In this document: piece by piece, positions 46,572 through 55,037 of the stretch
Layout: the number at the start of each line of letters is the position of its first letter
How positions within the stretch are numbered: the stretch's first letter is position 1
Assembly (NCBI RefSeq): GCF_902859855.1
Contig: NZ_CADIKH010000007.1
Span: 186,001-250,000 of the forward strand
DNA length: 64,000 bases
Direction of reading: 5' to 3'
Origin: Paraburkholderia humisilvae
GTDB lineage: Bacteria; Pseudomonadota; Gammaproteobacteria; Burkholderiales; Burkholderiaceae
The notes under the pieces: model-generated
Databases searched by the model: none
What the model was told of the DNA's origin: nothing
What the model saw: the letters and a program-made list of their open reading frames with translations, nothing else
Made by a program: the position numbers and the translations under genes

Positions 46572-47717
46572 ATGAACATCAAGATTCAAAAGCTGTTGCC
46601 GATCAGCGCTGCGGCAGTGCTGTTCGCGACGATGGCAACGGGAGCGGCAGCGGACGAGGTCGTCAAGATTGGTCACGTCGCGCCGCTTACGGGCGGTATT
46701 GCACACCTGGGCAAGGACAACGAAAACGGCGCACGCCTCGCGATTGAGGAAATCAACGCGAAGGGGCTCACGATCGGTGGCCAGAAAATCACACTGCAAC
46801 TCGACCCGCAGGACGACGCGGCTGACCCGCGCACGGCTACGCAGGTTGCGCAGAAGCTCGTCGACGACAAGGTCGTCGCGGTGGTGGGCCACCTGAATTC
46901 CGGTACTTCGATCCCGGCTTCGAAGATCTATAGCGATGCGGGCATCGTGCAGATCTCGCCGTCGGCAACCAACCCGGCCTACACGCAGCAAGGCTTCAAG
47001 ACCACGTACCGCGTCGTTGCAACCGACGCGCAGCAAGGTCCGGCGCTCGCGAACTACGCAGCCAAGGGCCTGAAGGTGAAGAGCGTCGCGATCGTCGACG
47101 ATTCGACCGCGTATGGCCAGGGCCTCGCGAACGAATTCGAAAAGACCGCGAAATCGCTGGGTATGAACGTGATGTCGCACGATGCGACGAACGACAAGGC
47201 CGTCGACTTCCGCGCGATTCTGACGAAGATCAAGGGTGAGAACCCGGACGCGATCATGTACGGCGGCATGGACGCCACCGGCGGCCCGTTCGCGAAGCAG
47301 GCCAAGCAGCTCGGCCTGCGCGCGAAGGTGCTGGCAGGCGACGGCGTGTGTACCGACAAGCTGTCGGATCTCGCGGGCGACGCGACCGACAACATCGTGT
47401 GTTCGGAAGCGGGCATGGCGCTCGAGAAGATGGATGGCGGCAAGGCGTTCGAAGCGAAGTACGAGAAGCGTTTCGGCCAGCCGATCCAGATCTACGCACC
47501 GTTCACGTATGACGCTGTGTACATCATCGTCGATGCGATGAAGCGTGCGAACTCGACGGACCCGGCGAAGATTCTCGCCGTGATGCCGAACACCGACTAC
47601 AAGGGTGTGATCGGTGAAACCACGTTCGACTCGAAGGGCGACCTCAAGCACGGCGTGATCTCGCTGTACAACTACAAGTCTGGTAAGAAGACGCTGCTCG
47701 ACGTCGTCAAGATGTAA
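46572..47717 (+). CDS. Branched-chain amino-acid ABC transporter substrate-binding protein (LivJ/K type)
   Basis: 381 aa. A signal peptide (MNIKIQKLLPISAAAVLFATMATGAAA) precedes a type I periplasmic binding protein fold: VVKIGHVAPLTGGIAHLGKDNENGARLAIEEIN, VVGHLNSGTSIPASKIY and GQPIQIYAPFTYDAVYIIVDAMKRA are hallmark segments. GGAG lies before the ATG at 46572. The permease and ATPase genes are not adjacent, so it probably serves a system encoded elsewhere. Its codon choice looks highly biased to C/G-ending codons, suggesting strong expression. Confidence 0.95.
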   Translation: MNIKIQKLLPISAAAVLFATMATGAAADEVVKIGHVAPLTGGIAHLGKDNENGARLAIEEINAKGLTIGGQKITLQLDPQDDAADPRTATQVAQKLVDDKVVAVVGHLNSGTSIPASKIYSDAGIVQISPSATNPAYTQQGFKTTYRVVATDAQQGPALANYAAKGLKVKSVAIVDDSTAYGQGLANEFEKTAKSLGMNVMSHDATNDKAVDFRAILTKIKGENPDAIMYGGMDATGGPFAKQAKQLGLRAKVLAGDGVCTDKLSDLAGDATDNIVCSEAGMALEKMDGGKAFEAKYEKRFGQPIQIYAPFTYDAVYIIVDAMKRANSTDPAKILAVMPNTDYKGVIGETTFDSKGDLKHGVISLYNYKSGKKTLLDVVKM

Positions 47718-47785
47718 GAGCGGAACAGGCGGATGGCGGGCTTGCCCGCCGTTTGCCCTTTTCGTCAGCGCGAACAGCGCAACGA

Positions 47786-47819
47786 AGGCACGCGGCTTCA
47801 CGGCTCGCGTGCTTTTTTA
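47786..47819 (+). terminator. Rho-independent terminator of the binding-protein gene
   Basis: GCACGCG (47788-47794) pairs with CGCGTGC (47806-47812), extended by A-T and G-T pairs and followed by TTTTTTAT. Confidence 0.88.
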
Positions 47820-47923
47820 TTGGCCGACGCCGGAAGGTGGGCGCAATCACGAGCGCGGCTGTCGTTGTGTCGCTCGCATCGGGACACGCTCTGCTGACTC
47901 CCTATCGTTCGACGTGCGTAACG

Positions 47924-49135
47924 TCAGATGTTCAGACGCCGCAGCACCTTGGGTCCCGCGAACGCGATCAGCGCCGCGCACATGGCGACCACCGACAGGC
48001 CGATCGGCAGCGTGGTCAGTTGCGCGACACCGCCGATGATCACCGGCCCGAGCAGCAGGCCGAAGTACGCGAGCCCTGCAACGTGCGCGAGCCCTTCCGC
48101 TGCGTGAATTCCTTTGACTCGAGCCGCCGCCGCGAACAGCACCGGCATCATGTTCGCAAGGCCGAGGCCCATTAACGTGAAGCCGGTCATCGCGGCAATG
48201 GTGTGCGGCAACAGCAACGCGCCGAGCATGCCTGCGCAGGCGAGCGAGGCGCTTGCCATCACCAGTTGCGGCGCGCCGAAGCGGGCGCGCACCGCGTCGC
48301 CGGCAAAACGCGCGGCCGCCATCCCGCCGGAAAACGCTGCATACGCGGCACTCGCGACCGCAGGCGTGGCGACCACCACGTCGCGCATATAGACCGTTGC
48401 CCAGTCGTACATCGCGCCTTCCGCGATCAGCGCGATCAGCGCAACGAGACCGAGCGCCCACAGTGCCGGCGAGCGCCAGCGGTTCGCGCGCGGCGTGTGC
48501 GCGTCGGGATGTTCCGCGTGCGGCACGCGCGGCAGCACGGACGGGCAGGCGACAAGCAGCACTGCCGCGCTCACCGCAGCCGCCAGCAGCATGTGGACGA
48601 CCGACGTCATGCCGTGCGCGAGCAGTGCGCCGCCAGCCGCCGCGCCGGCCATGCCGCCGACGCTGAACATGCCGTGCAGGGCCGACATGATCGGCCGGCC
48701 GAGCGCTTGCTCGACCGCACTGGCTTCGGCGTTCATTGCGACATCGAGCGTCGCCATTCCGGCGCCGAAGATTGCGAGCACGACGAGCAGCATCCAGTAC
48801 GCGGGCACCAGCAGAATCAGCGCCGCGCAAACCGACATCGTCAAACCGCCGGCGAGGCACGCGCGACGCGTTCCGACGCGGGCGATCCACGGACCGTTCG
48901 CCGTCATCGCGGCAATCGAGCCGCCCGCCACGGCGAACAGCGCGAGCGACAGCAGCGCCGGATTCAGCGCAAAACGGTCTCGCACGGTGGGCACGTGGAT
49001 TCCCCACGTGCCGTACATCATGCCGGCGATGAAAAACAGGGCCATCGTCGCGTAGCGTGCGCGGTTGCGCGCGGCCACGGGCAAATCGCGATGGGCGGCA
49101 GGAAGCATGGCGATGTCGGGCGGGCGGTCGGACAC
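47924..49135 (-). CDS. MFS transporter, YbjJ-like
   Basis: 403 aa with about 12 hydrophobic segments. FFIAGMMYGTWGIHVPTVRDRFALNPALLSLALFAVAGGSIAAM is typical of the YbjJ-like MFS branch, and GLANMMPVLFAAAARVKG lies in the C-terminal half. The frame starts with GTG at 49135; an ATG at 49108 is an alternative and neither has a strong Shine-Dalgarno. The substrate is unknown; relatives are often annotated as drug or sugar exporters without proof. Confidence 0.85.
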   Translation of the reverse strand: MSDRPPDIAMLPAAHRDLPVAARNRARYATMALFFIAGMMYGTWGIHVPTVRDRFALNPALLSLALFAVAGGSIAAMTANGPWIARVGTRRACLAGGLTMSVCAALILLVPAYWMLLVVLAIFGAGMATLDVAMNAEASAVEQALGRPIMSALHGMFSVGGMAGAAAGGALLAHGMTSVVHMLLAAAVSAAVLLVACPSVLPRVPHAEHPDAHTPRANRWRSPALWALGLVALIALIAEGAMYDWATVYMRDVVVATPAVASAAYAAFSGGMAAARFAGDAVRARFGAPQLVMASASLACAGMLGALLLPHTIAAMTGFTLMGLGLANMMPVLFAAAARVKGIHAAEGLAHVAGLAYFGLLLGPVIIGGVAQLTTLPIGLSVVAMCAALIAFAGPKVLRRLNI

Positions 49136-49333
49136 GGGCAGTCTCGGGAGAGCGGAAGGAAAGCGGGGTGAAAGCCGAGTCCCGATTCTAGCGAAGCATG
49201 CGGCACCACGCTGACACGTGGCTGCACTAATATCGACGTCGCTGGTCTACACCGATTCGCGTTCGCGTCGTGGTGCACGCTGCGCATCGAACGAACCACG
49301 ACGACGAATCCTGATGGATAGCCCGAGGTCGCC

Positions 49334-50002
49334 TTGAAAATTCCCGCTCATGCCCCGCTCGATCTTCTGCACCGTGTCGCCGCGGGCACGCTGGCGACGC
49401 ACTCGCGCCAGCCGCAAGGGTTCCCCTACCCGTCGATCCTGCCGTTTGCACCCAACGAGCGACACGAGCCGACAATTCTTATCAGCCGGCTCGCCGAGCA
49501 TACGCGCAACCTCGAGGACGACCCGCGCGCCGGGTTCCTGGTCGCGGATGCGCCGGACGGCGACGTGCTGAACGCGCAACGCGTCACCTTGCTCGGGAAG
49601 TTCGAACGAATCGAACCGGCGCCACCTGTGGTACGCCGCTACGTGCGCTATCACCCGGACGCCGAACGCTACCTTGCACTGGGTGACTTTTCGTTCTGGA
49701 CGTTGTCGCTCGAGCGGATTCGCTATATCGGCGGTTTCGGCACGATGGGCTGGCTCGACGGCGGCGATCTCGACCCGCTCGAGCCGCTGTCATTCGACGA
49801 AGAAGCGGCTTTGCTCGAGCGCTTCGATACGCACCCGCGCCGCCCAGGTGACGTGGAACTGATCGGCGTCGACCGTTATGGCGCGGACTTCAGGGTCACC
49901 GGCACGCGCAAGCGCCACACGTTCGACAGCTCGCCCGCGCTTGACGCTGCCGCCCTGCACGCAGCATTTGAATGTTTCCTCGGTAGTGTCCTTGGGGGAT
50001 AA
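49334..50002 (+). CDS. HugZ-like / pyridoxamine 5'-phosphate oxidase-fold protein
   Basis: 222 aa. A split-barrel flavin/haem-binding domain (about 10-145; RVAAGTLATHSRQPQGFPYPSILPF, RNLEDDPRAGFLVAD, RYVRYHPDAERYLALGDFSFWTL, IGGFGTMGWL) is followed by a DUF2470-like C-terminal domain (SFDEEAALLERFDTHPRRPGDVELIGVDRYGADF). This two-domain plan is that of HugZ-type haem-utilisation proteins. The start is TTG at 49334 with GAGG about 5 nt before. No haem uptake genes are adjacent. Confidence 0.88.
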   Translation: MKIPAHAPLDLLHRVAAGTLATHSRQPQGFPYPSILPFAPNERHEPTILISRLAEHTRNLEDDPRAGFLVADAPDGDVLNAQRVTLLGKFERIEPAPPVVRRYVRYHPDAERYLALGDFSFWTLSLERIRYIGGFGTMGWLDGGDLDPLEPLSFDEEAALLERFDTHPRRPGDVELIGVDRYGADFRVTGTRKRHTFDSSPALDAAALHAAFECFLGSVLGG

Positions 50003-50007
50003 GACGA

Positions 50008-50208
50008 TTACTCCAGGGTGCTTAAAACATCTGCGATAGTGGCGGGAAAGTTTTCATAAAATGAAATGATTTCCCGCTCAACAAGCGAATGTGTTTCATC
50101 ATTCGACAGTAGATTCAGAATCCATTCATTGAATCTGCTACTTTTCTGACAAAATGGGAATCTGACCGCGGTGGCGTGAAGACTTGCTTTCGATGCTTCG
50201 GTGAAAAT
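50008..50208 (-). pseudogene. AT-rich 66-codon reading frame without a usable start codon, probable gene remnant
   Basis: Between a TAA at 50211-50209 and a TAA at 50010-50008 the minus strand is open for 66 codons. It reads like a real protein: a middle segment RFNEWILNLLSNDETH, then SLVEREIISFYENFPATIADV and a final LSTLE. There is no ATG, GTG or TTG in frame; ATT at 50208 is the only first codon. GC content is about 43%, far below neighbours, so an open frame by chance is less likely. Its stop codon lies 5 bp from the convergent hugZ-like stop. It may be the 3' end of a transferred, decayed gene. No family recognised. Confidence 0.5.
50042..50077. repeat. Inverted repeat in the AT-rich patch
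   Basis: GCGGGAAA (50042-50049) pairs with TTTCCCGC (50070-50077), and TTTCAT/ATGAAA (50052-50057, 50061-50066) form an inner stem around AAA. A second 7-bp repeat, AGATTCA/TGAATCT, lies at 50111-50136. Confidence 0.65.
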
Positions 50209-50362
50209 TTAAGAAACAGCAATTAATTAATTTGGCCACGCACCTATTCCCTGCTTTATATTTTGTGTTAATCTCGCCTGCAAATTCCGAGGCATGATCA
50301 CCTTCAAAGGACTAAATCGGCTTGAGACCGGGCGTCCATTTATCCAAATGACAAGGGAACCT
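50209..50362. other. AT-rich promoter region of the H-NS gene
   Basis: About 150 nt, clearly AT-rich (TTAATTAATTT near 50222-50233, TTTATATTTTGTG near 50253-50266). It is a curved-DNA-type region where H-NS commonly autoregulates. The TATATT-like box near 50255 could be the -10. Confidence 0.5.
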
Positions 50363-50662
50363 ATGTCTTCCTACAAGGAACTACTCGCGCAGCGCGAGAA
50401 GCTTGAAAAGCAGATCGAAGAGGCGAAGGCACGCGAATATGCCGAAGTGCTGAACGAGATCAAGCAAAAGATGGCCGACTACGGCATTACGCTTGCGGAA
50501 CTCGGTGGTGGTCGGGCAAAGCACGCGAAGGTCGGCCGTGCGCGCACGGGCGTCGCGCCGAAGTACCGCGATCCGGATAGCGGTAACACCTGGTCGGGCC
50601 GCGGCAAGCCACCGCGCTGGATTGCCGGTCAGGATCGCGAAAAGTTTCTGATTCAGAAATAA
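50363..50662 (+). CDS. hns: H-NS family nucleoid-associated protein (BpH3 type)
   Basis: 99 aa. A coiled-coil oligomerisation domain (about 1-45; SYKELLAQREKLEKQIEEAKAREYAEVLNEIKQKMADYGI) and a basic linker (GRAKHAKVGRARTGV) precede the DNA-binding domain with YRDPDSGNTWSGRGKPPRWI, the AT-hook-like H-NS motif. The ATG at 50363 is preceded by AAGGGAA; the frame extends to 50294 without support. H-NS proteins silence AT-rich DNA; here the gene lies beside an AT-rich patch with a decayed reading frame. Confidence 0.95.
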   Translation: MSSYKELLAQREKLEKQIEEAKAREYAEVLNEIKQKMADYGITLAELGGGRAKHAKVGRARTGVAPKYRDPDSGNTWSGRGKPPRWIAGQDREKFLIQK

Positions 50663-50694
50663 ACGGAAACATCGGCACCCGTTGCTGGTCAACG

Positions 50695-50733
50695 AAACCG
50701 CGCCGCTGGAATTGGGGGCGCGGTTTTTGTTTG
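50695..50733 (+). terminator. Rho-independent terminator of hns
   Basis: AAACCGCGCC (50695-50704) pairs with GGCGCGGTTT (50717-50726), followed by TTGTTTG. Confidence 0.9.
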
Positions 50734-50935
50734 CTCGTGTTATGCAGCGAATCATATGGCGGAATCAACGCACATACCAAGGCAACCAGAAGCAACAAGC
50801 GGCGCACATCGCCAGATGAAAACAGGACGCGAATGCTTCGTGTTTAGATAACCATCTGATTCAAAAGAAAATTCTGTTGTCTTCACTGACGCGGAACGGG
50901 CCGGCGGGTAGAATGAAAGGATTGAGTCGCCCCGC

Positions 50936-52147
50936 ATGCCTATGCCGCCAAGCACTGCCGCCCAATCTGCAGAGAAACATCACGTAGCACGTAAAAGCAC
51001 GTTCGTCAGCATCGTGCTCAATATCGTATTGATGTCTGCGCAAATCGTGATCGGTGTGTTCGCGCATTCGCAGGCGTTGATCGCAGACGGAATCCATTCG
51101 CTTGCCGATCTGGTTTCCGATTTTGTCGTACTGCTCGCGAACCGCCATAGCGGCGCGGAGCCGGACGCCGACCACAATTATGGGCATAGTCGGTATGAAA
51201 CGGTCGCGTCGCTTTTTCTCGGCGGCCTGCTGATTGCGGTCGGTATCGGCATGCTGTGGCGGGCCGGCACGCGGCTCGCCGACCTGCAGGACATCCCGCC
51301 GGTGCATGCAAGCGCGCTGGTGGTCGCGCTGGTCGTGCTGGTGTCCAAAGAAGCGCTCTTTCGCTACATGCTGCGCGAAGCGCAGCGCGTGCGTTCGGCC
51401 ATGCTGATTGCGAATGCGTGGCACGCGCGCTCGGACGCGGCGTCGTCGCTGGTGGTCGCGCTTGGCATTGTCGGCAGTCTGTTCGGCATGCGTCTGCTCG
51501 ATCCGATCGCGGCGGCAATCGTCGGCTTCATGGTCGCGCGGATGGGTTGGGTGTTCGGCTGGGATGCGCTACAGGATCTGTCCGACCGCGCACTCGATGA
51601 ACCGGCTGCCGCGGACGTGCGCGCGCTGTTGTTGTCGACGCCCGGCGTGCGCGACGTGCATCAGTTGCGCACCCGGAAGATGGGCGACCTCGCGCTCGTC
51701 GACGCGCATATTCTCGTTGATCCATTCATTTCAGTGTCCGAGGGGCACTACATCGCGGAGTCGGCGCGCATGCGCGTGCTGACTGACCATCGCGTGCTCG
51801 ACGCGCTGATCCATGTCGACCCCGAAAACGACGCGATCGCGCAACCGCCCGCAGGGCTCGCACCGCGCGAGCGCATCGTAGCGGAAGTCGAAAACGCGTT
51901 TGGCGAGCACGGCCTGAAACTCGCAGCGGTGAACCTTCATTATCTGAGTACGGGGCTCGACATCGAGGTGACATTGCCGGCGACGTCGCACGACGCCTAT
52001 GACGATGATGCGCGGCGCCTCGCGCATCTGGATCTTCCAGGATTGCAGCGCCGTTTGGGCGCGCGCAAGCTGGATGTGCAGCGCGCAATCGCCGTGCCGA
52101 CGCCGACGACCGTCGCCGCGACCGGGCGACGGACGGCTGAACGTTAG
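50936..52147 (+). CDS. Cation diffusion facilitator (CDF) metal exporter
   Basis: 403 aa. Six membrane segments carry the metal site residues Asp51, His54 and Asp58 (ADGIHSLADLVSD) and His163/Asp167 (NAWHARSDAASS). The cytoplasmic dimerisation domain (about 215-300; VRDVHQLRTRKMGDLALVDAHILVDP) is followed by an additional C-terminal part that may be a second ferredoxin-like module (HGLKLAAVNLHYLSTGLDIEVTLPA). At 403 aa it is about 100 residues longer than FieF. It probably exports Zn, Fe, Mn or Co by proton antiport; the metal is not predictable. Confidence 0.92.
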   Translation: MPMPPSTAAQSAEKHHVARKSTFVSIVLNIVLMSAQIVIGVFAHSQALIADGIHSLADLVSDFVVLLANRHSGAEPDADHNYGHSRYETVASLFLGGLLIAVGIGMLWRAGTRLADLQDIPPVHASALVVALVVLVSKEALFRYMLREAQRVRSAMLIANAWHARSDAASSLVVALGIVGSLFGMRLLDPIAAAIVGFMVARMGWVFGWDALQDLSDRALDEPAAADVRALLLSTPGVRDVHQLRTRKMGDLALVDAHILVDPFISVSEGHYIAESARMRVLTDHRVLDALIHVDPENDAIAQPPAGLAPRERIVAEVENAFGEHGLKLAAVNLHYLSTGLDIEVTLPATSHDAYDDDARRLAHLDLPGLQRRLGARKLDVQRAIAVPTPTTVAATGRRTAER

Positions 52148-52230
52148 ATCGACGGGTCAGATGGGGGCCCGCCACCGGCGTACCTGGGTGGCAATGTCGG
52201 CCCGTCCGTAAAGCGCGCGTTAGCTGTGCG

Positions 52231-52689
52231 TCAAAGCGGCAACTGCGTATCGAATTTGATTTCGCGCAGTACGACGCTGGTGCGGACCTGCGCGACGGCG
52301 GGAATCTTGAAGATCCGTTCGTGTAGAAATGCGTCGTACGCCTTGATGTCCGGTGCGACGATTTTCAAGATGTAATCGGATTCGCCCGTCGTGCTGTAGC
52401 ACTCGGTCACTTCCGGACAAGTCGCAATTTCCCTCTCGAACTGCTCGACGCCGCCTTCCGTGTGCCGCGTCAGATGGATATGCGCGAGCGCGCAGACATG
52501 CAGCCCGAGTTTCTCGCGGTCGAGCAGCGCGGTATAGCGCTGGATGATGCCCGCCTGCTCCATATCCTTGATGCGACGCCAGCATGGCGTGCTGGACAGG
52601 CCGACCTGATCGGAGATTTCCTGCACCGAACGGCGGGCGTCGAGTTGCAAGAGGCGCAGGATCTTTTGAGAGAACGTATCGAGTGTCAA
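52231..52689 (-). CDS. Lrp/AsnC-family transcriptional regulator
   Basis: 152 aa. A winged helix-turn-helix (about 4-60; SQKILRLLQLDARRSVQEISDQVGLSSTPCWRRIKDMEQAGIIQRY) precedes the RAM ligand-binding domain (EVTECYSTTGESDYILKIVAPD, FKIPAVAQVRTSVVLREIKFDTQLPL). The start is TTG at 52689 with GGAGG about 7 nt upstream. It lies downstream of the exonuclease gene but with a 100-nt gap. Targets and effector (typically an amino acid) unknown. Confidence 0.94.
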   Translation of the reverse strand: MTLDTFSQKILRLLQLDARRSVQEISDQVGLSSTPCWRRIKDMEQAGIIQRYTALLDREKLGLHVCALAHIHLTRHTEGGVEQFEREIATCPEVTECYSTTGESDYILKIVAPDIKAYDAFLHERIFKIPAVAQVRTSVVLREIKFDTQLPL

Positions 52690-52792
52690 CTGCGGCCTCC
52701 GTTGGCGTCGCCATATTCGCTAATGGTAGAGGCGGCGAAAACGAAACGCAATCGAAACACCCGTTTATGAGGTGTATTGTCTAATTTGCGGG

Positions 52793-53410
52793 TTAGTCAG
52801 CGGCATTTCGTCCTGAGCCGTCCCCATCATCCGTATCCAGCGCGATGCTTGTCTGCGCTGCGCGAAGCTCCGCAAGCATGTTGCAGAAAAGCGCGCCTTG
52901 TTCGATCGCGTCGTCGAGCGCGACGTGCGTGTGCGGCAGGTCGTCGAACCAGTGTTTCGGCAGCCGCGGTTTGATGCACTTGCGATACGGCAGGCCGGTC
53001 ATCGCAAACGCGAGCGTCTTGATATCGAGCGCGGACCATGAGAACGGGCAGCGCCCGGCAAAACGCATCATGTACCAGAACATGAAGGTGAAATCGAAGC
53101 CAGCGGGCATTGCAACGAACACCGGTTTGCCAGGCAACGCTTCGACCCATTCGACATACGCGACGAGCGCCTCGGCTGGCTTGCGCAGATCTTTGCGGCA
53201 GGCGGCCCATGCGTCCGGTTGCGTCTTCCACCACGCTTCCTGAACCGGATGAGGCGCGGCGCCTGCAAGCAGCTCGAGGTTCGCCGAGAACGTGCTGACC
53301 AGCTGCTTGTCGGGCGTGTACGCGGCGGACGCGAAGCTCAACATCGAATGCGGACCGGGAATCGGCCCATCCGCTTCGACGTCGGTACTGACATAGATTT
53401 CGCCGTTCAT
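52793..53410 (-). CDS. DEDDh-type 3'-5' exonuclease family protein
   Basis: 205 aa. The active-site residues are Asp10 and Glu12 ([11 protein letters not shown]), Asp106 (FDFTFMFWY), His162 and Asp167 ([14 protein letters not shown]), fitting the DEDDh exonuclease family. The ATG at 53410 overlaps the stop codon of the truncated MBL gene in ATGA, so its translation is coupled to that gene. Substrate (RNA or DNA) unknown. The C-terminal tail is Asp/Gly-rich. Confidence 0.85.
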   Translation of the reverse strand: MNGEIYVSTDVEADGPIPGPHSMLSFASAAYTPDKQLVSTFSANLELLAGAAPHPVQEAWWKTQPDAWAACRKDLRKPAEALVAYVEWVEALPGKPVFVAMPAGFDFTFMFWYMMRFAGRCPFSWSALDIKTLAFAMTGLPYRKCIKPRLPKHWFDDLPHTHVALDDAIEQGALFCNMLAELRAAQTSIALDTDDGDGSGRNAAD

Positions 53411-53640
53411 GCGCGGACTCCGTCGGCCACGTACGGATGGGTGCGGCGTTCGTTGCCGAACGTCGAGGTCGGCCCGTGGCCGGGCACGAGCGTGACGTCG
53501 TCGCCCAGCGGCCAGATATCCCGCTGAATGATGTCGAGGTCGCCACCCGGATCGACGACGACGGCGCGGCCCGTCACCGCGCAAACGAGCAGCGAACTGT
53601 TCTGCTGAAACGGCGTGACGGGGATCATCGTGACTTTCAT
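53407..53640 (-). pseudogene. Metallo-beta-lactamase-fold hydrolase with large internal deletion
   Basis: 77 codons. The start [20 protein letters not shown]...[13 protein letters not shown] and the end [29 protein letters not shown] match the two ends of the glyoxalase-II-like MBL family (about 210 aa, YcbL/GloC type). The central part with the zinc-binding THxHxDH motif is absent, so about 130 residues are missing in frame and the product cannot be active as a hydrolase. The frame stays open, and its TGA overlaps the exonuclease start. It may be kept for translational coupling or as a small protein. Confidence 0.8.
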
Positions 53641-54344
53641 GAAAGGCGCGCAGCGGCAAAAAAGCCGATTGTACCGGCGCCGGCTTTTTGCCGCGCCGCT
53701 GTCCCGCATCGGCTCTGCATCGACCCCGCATCGTTGCGGCGCTGGCGTTGCATCGTTCGTACGACGGTGCTGTTAACGGGCATTCTTACGGCTTAAGTAA
53801 AGATTGTGTAAAAACTCGTGCAGTTTGGCTACCCAGGATTCTGTTTTGGGTATAATGCGCTCCATTGTGTGCGGGGGACCGCACTTTCACCGGTTGACCC
53901 ATCCCCGGTTCGGCATCGGCAGTTTCGTCACCAGAAACGGGAATGGAGGTTGCCTTCAAGCAAGTGCCGTCGGTGTTTTTGACGGCAAATCCGAGCATCG
54001 AGAGCTTCGATGCACACGTCTTGTCCAGCCAGGCGCCGCGCGCCTGCAACGGCCTTGCTGCCGTGACGCTGGATGGGGCCTACGCCGCCGTTCCTACGCA
54101 CCGCTGTCCGGGTGCAAGAACGCGTAACCGTGTTCGACGGCGGTGTGTGGGGTCTGACCAAAGCCTGCGGGGACAGGTGCGCCAGACGTGAAAACTAACC
54201 GTGCGGTAGCGGCAGAATTGGCCGCGTACGGGCTTGACCGCTCCGCGCCTTGAGCGCGTGCGTGGTCGTGTCTTGCCGCCCGGGTCGCATGCAACACGCA
54301 GTCATTCGCGTGATGCGGCTCGTATTTGTAACATCGTCTGTCTT
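53641..54344 (+). promoter_or_regulatory. Untranslated region with a consensus -10 box upstream of rlpA
   Basis: About 700 nt without a supported gene. TATAAT lies at 53851-53856 (weak -35). Downstream for about 480 nt are several short inverted repeats, e.g. ACCGG/CCGGT (about 53887-53908), GTTTC/GAAAC (about 53922-53938) and TGCCGTC/GACGGCA (53965-53987). This could be a long structured rlpA leader or an RNA gene. No known riboswitch, tmRNA, 6S or SRP consensus was recognised. Short frames (e.g. 53943-54191) look non-coding. Confidence 0.45.
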
Positions 54345-54947
54345 ATGAAAACTCGGTTAACCCGACGTATTGGGATTCTTTTTGCCTTTTCGATCCTGGC
54401 TGGCTGTGCGATGCCGCCTGGACCGACGGAGCAGGTCGGCAGCGCACCGTTGAGCACCAAAGTGGCGCAAAACGCGACCGCGACGGCGCCGCAAGCTTAC
54501 GGCTCCGGCAGCAATCTGCCGGCTCCTGCCGCCGACGAAAAGGGCACGCTCGCCGACGCTGACGCGTTGACGAACGACGGCCCCGATGTGGCCAACTTTC
54601 ACCAGACTGGCCGCGCGTCGTGGTACGGCAAGCTGTTTCATGGCCGCCGCACCGCGAACGGCGAGCGCTTCAATATGAATGCGCTGACGGCTGCTCACCG
54701 CACGCTGCCGCTCGGCTCGTACGTGCGCGTGACGAACCCGGCGACGAACGATTCCGTCGTGGTGCGGATCAACGACCGCGGTCCTTACGCGCGTGGCCGG
54801 GTAATCGACCTGTCGTACGCGGCGGCGCGGATTCTTCATCTGCAGCACGCCGGGACTGGGCGCGTGCAGATTGCGGGTCTGACGCAGCATGAGGCGAAGG
54901 TTGAACAGGCAGAAATGCTGGCTGCGAACAGCAACCCGGGCGACTAG
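54345..54947 (+). CDS. rlpA: Septal-ring lytic transglycosylase RlpA family lipoprotein
   Basis: 200 aa. A lipoprotein signal (lipobox LAGC, Cys21) and a Pro/Ala-rich linker precede the double-psi beta-barrel domain (about 86-180) with GRASWYGKLFHGRRTANGE, AAHRTLPLGSYVRVTNP and NDRGPYARGRVIDLSYAAA. The catalytic-type Asp of DRGP is present. No SPOR domain follows, so septal targeting through denuded glycan is not evident. RlpA proteins cleave naked peptidoglycan in Pseudomonas. The ATG at 54345 fits. Confidence 0.9.
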   Translation: MKTRLTRRIGILFAFSILAGCAMPPGPTEQVGSAPLSTKVAQNATATAPQAYGSGSNLPAPAADEKGTLADADALTNDGPDVANFHQTGRASWYGKLFHGRRTANGERFNMNALTAAHRTLPLGSYVRVTNPATNDSVVVRINDRGPYARGRVIDLSYAAARILHLQHAGTGRVQIAGLTQHEAKVEQAEMLAANSNPGD

Positions 54948-55009
54948 AAGTAGCGTGATATGACGTGACGGTTCGCGCGCCACACGTCGTAGCGCATTCG
55001 AACCCACAA

Positions 55010-55037
55010 AGGGCCGCCTGTGCGGCCCTAGTCTTTT
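55010..55037 (+). terminator. Rho-independent terminator of rlpA
   Basis: AGGGCCGC-CTGT-GCGGCCCT (55010-55029), then AGTCTTTTTT. It overlaps the 3' end of the convergent rsmI gene. Confidence 0.85.

Noticed and set aside
46365..47801. 478-codon open frame on the minus strand
   Set aside because: Fully antisense to the amino-acid binding protein gene, whose signal peptide, fold motifs and Shine-Dalgarno are clear. The frame is a product of biased codons.
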